This document shows, piece by piece, positions 59,860 through 64,000 of a stretch of 64,000 nt of DNA (positions are counted from its first letter, which is position 1; every line of letters begins with the position of its first letter). Both the position numbers and the translations under genes were made by a program. The notes below the pieces were generated by a model that worked only from the letters and a program-made list of their open reading frames with translations, ran no database searches and was not told the origin of the DNA. The stretch comes from JBCCXL01 sp039191605 (lineage in GTDB: Bacteria > Acidobacteriota > Thermoanaerobaculia > Multivoradales > JAHZIX01): NCBI GenBank assembly GCA_039191605.1, contig JBCCXL010000001.1:575035-639034 (forward strand), in the 5' to 3' direction.

Positions 59860-60939
59860 TTAAGCTGACTCTTCGTAGCTAGAGATGATTTGGAGGATCT
59901 GATCCGAAGAAGAGTAAATGTCCTCTAGTTTTTCTATTGCAATGCGGGTCTCGGTCTTTTCTGCATTGAGAATGCCGATATATTTCTGGGTTGTGTTAAA
60001 CCTAAGACGGCAAATCGTTTTGCGGTTGTTGTCATCAAGAAGTATCGCGCAATAGCTCTTCGCATCACGCATAGCGATTCTTGAAGATGCAACGGTCTTA
60101 CTTGCGATAGCCTTAATGATGTAGTAGGCCTGGACTTCTTCTTCCGTGGTGACAATTCCATTGTCATCGTCTTCGTGGGCTTCTACTTCATTGTCCGGTG
60201 CCGGACTTTCATCTGGGCTATCTTGCTCGGTTTGCAGGGCTGATCTTAGCCGGTCAGCTACTCTCTCGCGTATGTATTCCTTTAGGGCTTTTCGTACTAT
60301 TGGAGCAAACTCCTCTTTGACGTTCTGGGTAATTCTGCCGCTGTAAACCTGGTTTGTTAGATATCTGATGAAATCTTCAGACGGATCCTTTAACTCCGTG
60401 GCGAGAAGCCCTTTGATTGCCTTGGTATATTTCAGGCTAGAGGCGTCGGCTAGAACTTGCTCTAGGTCAAACGATTCCTTCGAGAACTTTTTGACAGCTT
60501 CTATTCCTGGTTCAGTAAGGTCAAGTAGGTTAACTTCAAGGAATGGCTTGTCGTCCATCTTGTTTGCAGCTTCAAGGTCAGAAAAGAAACGGTAGACGAC
60601 GCCATTGGTAACAATTCCAATTCGAGCTGGTGTTGTGGCGAAGTATCTGAAGAGCTGCGATACGTGGGCATGATCAAGGTCTACTCCACAATGCTTACAT
60701 TCAATCAAGATAATGGGCTGCCCATCCTTCAAAATGGCGTAGTCAACCTTCTCTCCCTTTTTGGTACCCACATCAGCAACTAATTCTGGAGTTACCTCTT
60801 GTGGATTAAAGACATCGAAGCCAAGGGCTGAGATGAAAGGCATTACGAATGCATTTTTTGTCGCCTCCTCAGTTTGAATGAAGTCGATCTGAGACGGGAT
60901 CCGGTTAGCGAGCTGGTGTAACCTGTCTCCAATGTTCAT
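59860..60939 (-). CDS. Stand-alone HsdR-N-like restriction endonuclease protein
   Basis: 359 residues. The N-terminal HsdR_N domain has ATKNAFVMPFISALGFDVFN, then the PD-(D/E)XK core: Asp in GEKVDYAILKDG and E-X-K in IILIECKH. A central helical part and a C-terminal domain (from about 270) are less clear. Proteins of this family occur without hsdM or hsdS and are sometimes phage-linked. No methylase is nearby. Codons are much AT-richer than elsewhere in the window, pointing to recent acquisition. AAAGGA precedes the ATG. Confidence 0.82.
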   Translation of the reverse strand: MNIGDRLHQLANRIPSQIDFIQTEEATKNAFVMPFISALGFDVFNPQEVTPELVADVGTKKGEKVDYAILKDGQPIILIECKHCGVDLDHAHVSQLFRYFATTPARIGIVTNGVVYRFFSDLEAANKMDDKPFLEVNLLDLTEPGIEAVKKFSKESFDLEQVLADASSLKYTKAIKGLLATELKDPSEDFIRYLTNQVYSGRITQNVKEEFAPIVRKALKEYIRERVADRLRSALQTEQDSPDESPAPDNEVEAHEDDDNGIVTTEEEVQAYYIIKAIASKTVASSRIAMRDAKSYCAILLDDNNRKTICRLRFNTTQKYIGILNAEKTETRIAIEKLEDIYSSSDQILQIISSYEESA

Positions 60940-61263
60940 GGTGTAATCCTTTGCTGTTGAAAAAAGAAGTAAGTATTGACGAGTAAGGCTGTGCTGTATT
61001 GTTTCCAGTCTAGCCTATGGAGAACTTGGTTCAGCGCCAAGCTGAAAATCTTTGGCAGTCCTTAATTGCTTCGGGCTTTTATGTGGGAGCACATCTCTAG
61101 AAGTTGATTGTCCTCAGTATTGACTGCGCTACTCGAAGTTCTCAGCGGTAGTGAGTCGGCGCTGATGCCGCGTTGCTCTTCTTGGATTTGGGCTGGGGGT
61201 ATATACAAGGCAAGAGGCGTTGCTTTTTAGTCTTTGTAGGTGCTGGGACAAAGCAGCAGCCCC
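60940..61263. other. AT-richer spacer beyond the HsdR-N-like gene
   Basis: It contains the promoter region of the endonuclease gene and the end of the TetR gene's transcript. No further gene or repeat was found. Together with 59684-60939 it forms a low-GC block. Confidence 0.35.
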
Positions 61264-61872
61264 TCAAGTCGTGGCGGGCGAATTGGCGAGGGAGACTCGG
61301 ATCAGCGTTCGGAGTTGGGAGGGATAGGCTGCTTTAAGCCGGCGGTGCTCCCGCTTGCCGAACATCTGGGTCAAAGTGGGCTCGGAGATGGCGAAGAAGT
61401 AGATCGCGCCGAGGAGCTGGTAGACGAGCGCCAGGGCGTCGGCGTTGCCAGCCTCCCGCCAGCCCGGCAGCCGTCGTGTCAGATCGATCATCGCGTCGAG
61501 AACGGGCTTAAGGTACCAGCTGCTGGCCTGTTCGGCGCGACGCTTGTTGTCTAGGAGCTCGCGTACCACTAGCCGAGTTTCGGCGCCTCTGGCGACCGAA
61601 TCTTCATAGAGCATCAGCAGCAGGCTCTCGAGGGCAGCTTCGGGCCCTTCGCTGCCGACGTTCATCAGGGTGATCTGGCTCAACAGGCGGTCGGAGAGCT
61701 GCTGAAGCACCTCGCCGTAGAGCTTCTCCTTGGTGCCGAAATGGTGGATCAGGGCCTGTTTCGTGATGCCGACATCCCCCGCGATGCCGGAGATGCTGGC
61801 GCCATAGAAGCCTTCCTCGGCGAAGTGCCGGGTGGCGGAGTCGAGAAGCATCGAACGTGTATCACCTGCCAT
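61264..61872 (-). CDS. TetR-family transcriptional regulator
   Basis: 202 residues. The N-terminal helix-turn-helix is RSMLLDSATRHFAEEGFYGA and ISGIAGDVGITKQALIHHFG, followed by TKEKLYGEVLQQLSDR. A C-terminal helical ligand domain follows (RLVVRELLDNKRRAEQASSW). It is divergent from a crotonase-family gene. The spacer contains four TACCG(N)CGGTA-like palindromes, surely its operators, so it likely represses both genes and is released by a CoA ester or fatty acid. Confidence 0.92.
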   Translation of the reverse strand: MAGDTRSMLLDSATRHFAEEGFYGASISGIAGDVGITKQALIHHFGTKEKLYGEVLQQLSDRLLSQITLMNVGSEGPEAALESLLLMLYEDSVARGAETRLVVRELLDNKRRAEQASSWYLKPVLDAMIDLTRRLPGWREAGNADALALVYQLLGAIYFFAISEPTLTQMFGKREHRRLKAAYPSQLRTLIRVSLANSPATT

Positions 61873-61883
61873 GAAGTATCCCT

Positions 61884-61895
61884 TACCGGTCGGTA
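61884..61895. promoter_or_regulatory. TetR operator-like site 1
   Basis: TACCGGTCGGTA, closest to the tetR start codon. It shares its arms with the sites at 61960 and 61991. Confidence 0.65.
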
Positions 61896-61959
61896 GATAT
61901 CTTCTTCCGCTCGGCCGGTGAATGCAATTGTTATTGGGGACTACCGTGATTCTTGACGA

Positions 61960-61975
61960 CTTACCGTGCGGTAAG
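61960..61975. promoter_or_regulatory. TetR operator-like site 2
   Basis: CTTACCGTGCGGTAAG, an inverted repeat with 7-bp arms and one central mismatched pair. Confidence 0.75.
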
Positions 61976-61990
61976 TAATATCTCTTCGGA

Positions 61991-62006
61991 CTTACCGATC
62001 GGTAAG
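61991..62006. promoter_or_regulatory. TetR operator-like site 3
   Basis: CTTACCGATCGGTAAG, a perfect 16-bp palindrome, 31 bp from site 2. Confidence 0.85.
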
Positions 62007-62014
62007 TTACCAGT

Positions 62015-62025
62015 ATACCGGTAAG
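62015..62025. promoter_or_regulatory. TetR operator-like half site 4
   Basis: ATACCGGTAAG, a compact variant containing TACCGGTA, directly before the ribosome site (GGGAGG) of the crotonase gene. Confidence 0.45.
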
Positions 62026-62037
62026 AGGGAGGTCAAG

Positions 62038-62934
62038 ATGCCCGAGGAATCCATCAAGTACGCGAAAGACGGGGCGATTGCGACGATCACCCTCAATCGG
62101 CCGACGAAATACAACACGCTGCGATTCGAGATGCTCGATCGCCTCTCCGCAGCGCTGAGAGACGCGAATCGCGATGACGAGATCCGGGTCATCGTGCTGC
62201 AGGGTGCCGGTGACAGCTTCTGCGGTGGCTTTGATTTCTCAGGTGGGCTCGAGCACTACCCCGGCATCACCGAAGACGGCTACGACCCAGGGGTCGATCA
62301 CCACATGGTGACCAACCAGTACACGAGCTATCTCTCCACCTTTATGGGGCTCTGGCGGGGTCTCAAGCCAACCATCGCCAAGGTACACGGCTATTGCGTC
62401 GGCGGTGGTTCCGAGATGGCCCTCTGCGCCGACCTCGTCATCGCCTCCGACGACGCGCGCTTCGGCACGCCCTACTCGAGAGTTTGGGGCTGCCACCTGA
62501 GCGGTATGTGGGTCTATCGGCTCGGCCTCGCGAAGGCCAAGTACTACGCCCTCACCGGAGAGTGGGTCAGCGGCAAGGAGGCGGCGGAGATCGAGCTGAT
62601 CAATTTTTCCTACCCTCTCGAAGAGCTCGACGCTCGGGTCGACGAGCTGGCTTCGAAGCTGGCGCAGATCCCTCTCACCCAGCTGATCTCGATGAAGCTC
62701 ATCGTCAACCAGGCCTACGACAACATGGGCTTGCAGAGCACCCAGACTCTCGGCCCCATCTTGGACGGCGCGATGCGCAATACCCGGGAGGGCCGGGAAT
62801 TCGTTCGCACCGCCATGGAGCGAGGAGTCAAGCAGGCGGTCATCGAGCGCGACGGGCCCTTTGGTGACTACAGCCAGGGGTTGCCGGAAGATCAGCCCCG
62901 CAAGCGCAGCGAGCTGGGGCTTCCTTCTCTCTGA
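62038..62934 (+). CDS. Enoyl-CoA hydratase/isomerase (crotonase) family protein
   Basis: 298 residues. Crotonase-fold motifs: ATITLNRPTKYNTLRFEML, the first oxyanion-hole loop DSFCGGFDFSGG, and the second KVHGYCVGGGSEMALCADLV with IASDDARFGTPYSRVWG. The acyl group handled is unknown. It is preceded by GGGAGG and is divergent from its TetR repressor. The middle part is somewhat longer than in classical enoyl-CoA hydratases (about 260 residues). Confidence 0.9.
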   Translation: MPEESIKYAKDGAIATITLNRPTKYNTLRFEMLDRLSAALRDANRDDEIRVIVLQGAGDSFCGGFDFSGGLEHYPGITEDGYDPGVDHHMVTNQYTSYLSTFMGLWRGLKPTIAKVHGYCVGGGSEMALCADLVIASDDARFGTPYSRVWGCHLSGMWVYRLGLAKAKYYALTGEWVSGKEAAEIELINFSYPLEELDARVDELASKLAQIPLTQLISMKLIVNQAYDNMGLQSTQTLGPILDGAMRNTREGREFVRTAMERGVKQAVIERDGPFGDYSQGLPEDQPRKRSELGLPSL

Positions 62935-62988
62935 AAGATCTCTACTAGCCGCGGATGCTTGATGCGGTCCTCGGTACCTCGTTCTAGC

Positions 62989-64000
62989 TCAAGGCACACG
63001 GCAGGTGAGCTCGAGGTAGGGCCCACGATGAGGAACCGTCACCGACTCGTTGCTGAGAAAGTCCTGCTGCCCGGCGTTGGACGAGGAAGCTACGCCTAAG
63101 GACCAAAGGCCGTCGCCCGAGACCATTCCACCCACCGGAATGGCGTGCCAGCTGTCGGCCGTAAAGGGTCCTGCTTCGATTTGCAGCCGATCGTAGGACA
63201 GCGGCGCGTTGATCCAGGTCAGGGTTTCTTCCTGCCAGCTGGTATCCGTCAGCCGGTAAATCCCTAGATCGCCGGGCAGCTCGCGATCCTGGGTTGCAAG
63301 CCAGAGGGTCGCTGAAGTGGCTCCGCCGGGGCAGTCGTCGACGAGGAACTTCAGGTAGGTATGGCGGCCATGGCCCCCCGCCGAGGTGCGGATCCGCAGG
63401 ATCGAGCGGTCCCCGAAGACGGTGGCGGGGTGATCCTGGTTCGACCAGGTGTCGTCCAGCGGTGAGTAGGTTCGGGTGATGAAGCCGTTCTGCGCAACCT
63501 CGACGGTGATCTCCGGTGAGAAGCGTATGTTGCCGCAGGCGTCGTAGGCCTTGGCCCGCAGGCGGTGCTGACCGGTGCCATCGGCCACCGCGTCCCAGGT
63601 GAAGAGCCAAGGCGCAGTCGTGTCCACCTGGCGGTAGGCCCCGTCGACGTAGAGGTCCACCGCCGTGACCCCGGCGGGATCGCTGGCGGTGATCTCTACG
63701 GTCGTTGGTGCGGAGAGGGTCGCGCCGTTCTGTGGGCTGGTCAGCTGAACTGCCGGCCCCGATCCGTCACCGGCGCAAGGATCGACTCCCACGGTAAAGA
63801 TCTGCTCGTGGTAGGTGGGAATCGGCTCTCCCCGACCATTCACAGCCGCGACTACCAGTCGGTGGGGTCCGGCGGCGAGGCTCGACACGTCCAGCGTTCC
63901 GGAAAAGCGGCTCATCGCAACGCAGCCGGCGGCCGGGGCTTCTGTGCAGGTCCAGGGGTCATAAAGCCCGGTTTGCAGGCTCTGGAGCGCTACGGGCTCA
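62989..64000 (-). CDS. Exported protein with Ig-like and DNRLRE-type domains (5' end outside window)
   Basis: 337 codons are visible; the frame remains open at the window edge (EPVALQSLQTGLYDPWTC before the first ATG), so the N-terminus is missing. One or two Ig-like domains (AVQLTSPQNGATLSAPTTVE, ITASDPAGVTAVDLYVDG) are followed by a DNRLRE/CBM96-like beta domain (about the last 170 residues) with DTWSNQDHPATVFGDRSIL, TYLKFLVDD and AGPFTADSWHAIPV. Such domains bind polysaccharides or occur in surface proteins. Paired cysteines fit an exported location. Confidence 0.8.
   Translation of the reverse strand, partial: EPVALQSLQTGLYDPWTCTEAPAAGCVAMSRFSGTLDVSSLAAGPHRLVVAAVNGRGEPIPTYHEQIFTVGVDPCAGDGSGPAVQLTSPQNGATLSAPTTVEITASDPAGVTAVDLYVDGAYRQVDTTAPWLFTWDAVADGTGQHRLRAKAYDACGNIRFSPEITVEVAQNGFITRTYSPLDDTWSNQDHPATVFGDRSILRIRTSAGGHGRHTYLKFLVDDCPGGATSATLWLATQDRELPGDLGIYRLTDTSWQEETLTWINAPLSYDRLQIEAGPFTADSWHAIPVGGMVSGDGLWSLGVASSSNAGQQDFLSNESVTVPHRGPYLELTCRVP

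Overview
The window is a GC-rich bacterial chromosome segment with about sixty protein genes, two tRNAs, tmRNA and a probable 6S RNA. The mix fits a Gram-negative (diderm) bacterium, most likely Acidobacteriota (Thermoanaerobaculia-like). It has outer-membrane barrels, an RND tripartite pump and a lipoprotein, yet also a complete bacillithiol pathway (bshA, bshB1, bshC), a TIGR03960-type radical SAM protein, a LepB/DUF4845 block and a gap-pgk-tpiA-secG operon. The taxonomic call is inference; no rRNA is present.

Layout. 1-6.5 kb: the end of a radical SAM gene, a ParE-type toxin-antitoxin pair bracketed by an 18-bp direct repeat, an ltrA-mdaB operon with a divergent AraC regulator, then an AT-richer patch with a UPF0175 antitoxin, a decayed PIN-type toxin and an orphan membrane protein, ending at tRNA-Arg. 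6.6-14.2 kb: a secreted thioredoxin-fold protein, an ECF-like sigma factor with a membrane partner, thiG, a deoxynucleoside kinase, a 6S RNA candidate, a NYN-LOTUS RNA-binding/nuclease protein and tsaD. 14.5-20.7 kb: the glycolytic operon with secG, tRNA-Leu, mobA, and DUF971/yidD/DUF2752 genes. 20.9-29.5 kb: two proline-rich membrane proteins, yigZ, the bacillithiol genes with a methyltransferase, and dusB. 29.8-30.2 kb: tmRNA.

30.3-37.8 kb holds the most distinctive system. A XylR/DmpR-like sigma-54 activator (XylR_N-V4R-AAA-Fis) is divergent from three genes: a secreted isochorismatase-fold hydrolase, a lipoprotein amidohydrolase and an alginate-export-type outer-membrane barrel. Between them lie two identical 13-bp palindromes 32 bp apart and a near-consensus -24/-12 promoter, so both the regulator site and the promoter can be read directly. 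It looks like a substrate-induced envelope-located uptake and hydrolysis pathway whose substrate is unknown.

37.9-64 kb: mtnA, cutA, a pseudopilin and a ComEA-like protein; an AT-rich island with TTTG-N-CAAA motifs before two tandem signal peptidases; a membrane protein that looks like a catalytically dead alkaline-phosphatase-superfamily member; an OmpR-type two-component system with an outer-membrane protein; modBC without modA; a transglutaminase-like protein; a CzcCBA-type divalent-metal efflux operon preceded by a small Cys-rich protein; a secreted serine hydrolase; a low-GC stand-alone HsdR-N-like nuclease; a TetR/crotonase divergon with four operator-like palindromes; and the end of an Ig-like/DNRLRE exported protein.

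Short (12-16 bp) tandem duplications recur in spacers and disordered tails across the window and may be a property of this genome. Start codons were moved from the longest frame where a ribosome binding site, signal peptide or family length argued for it.
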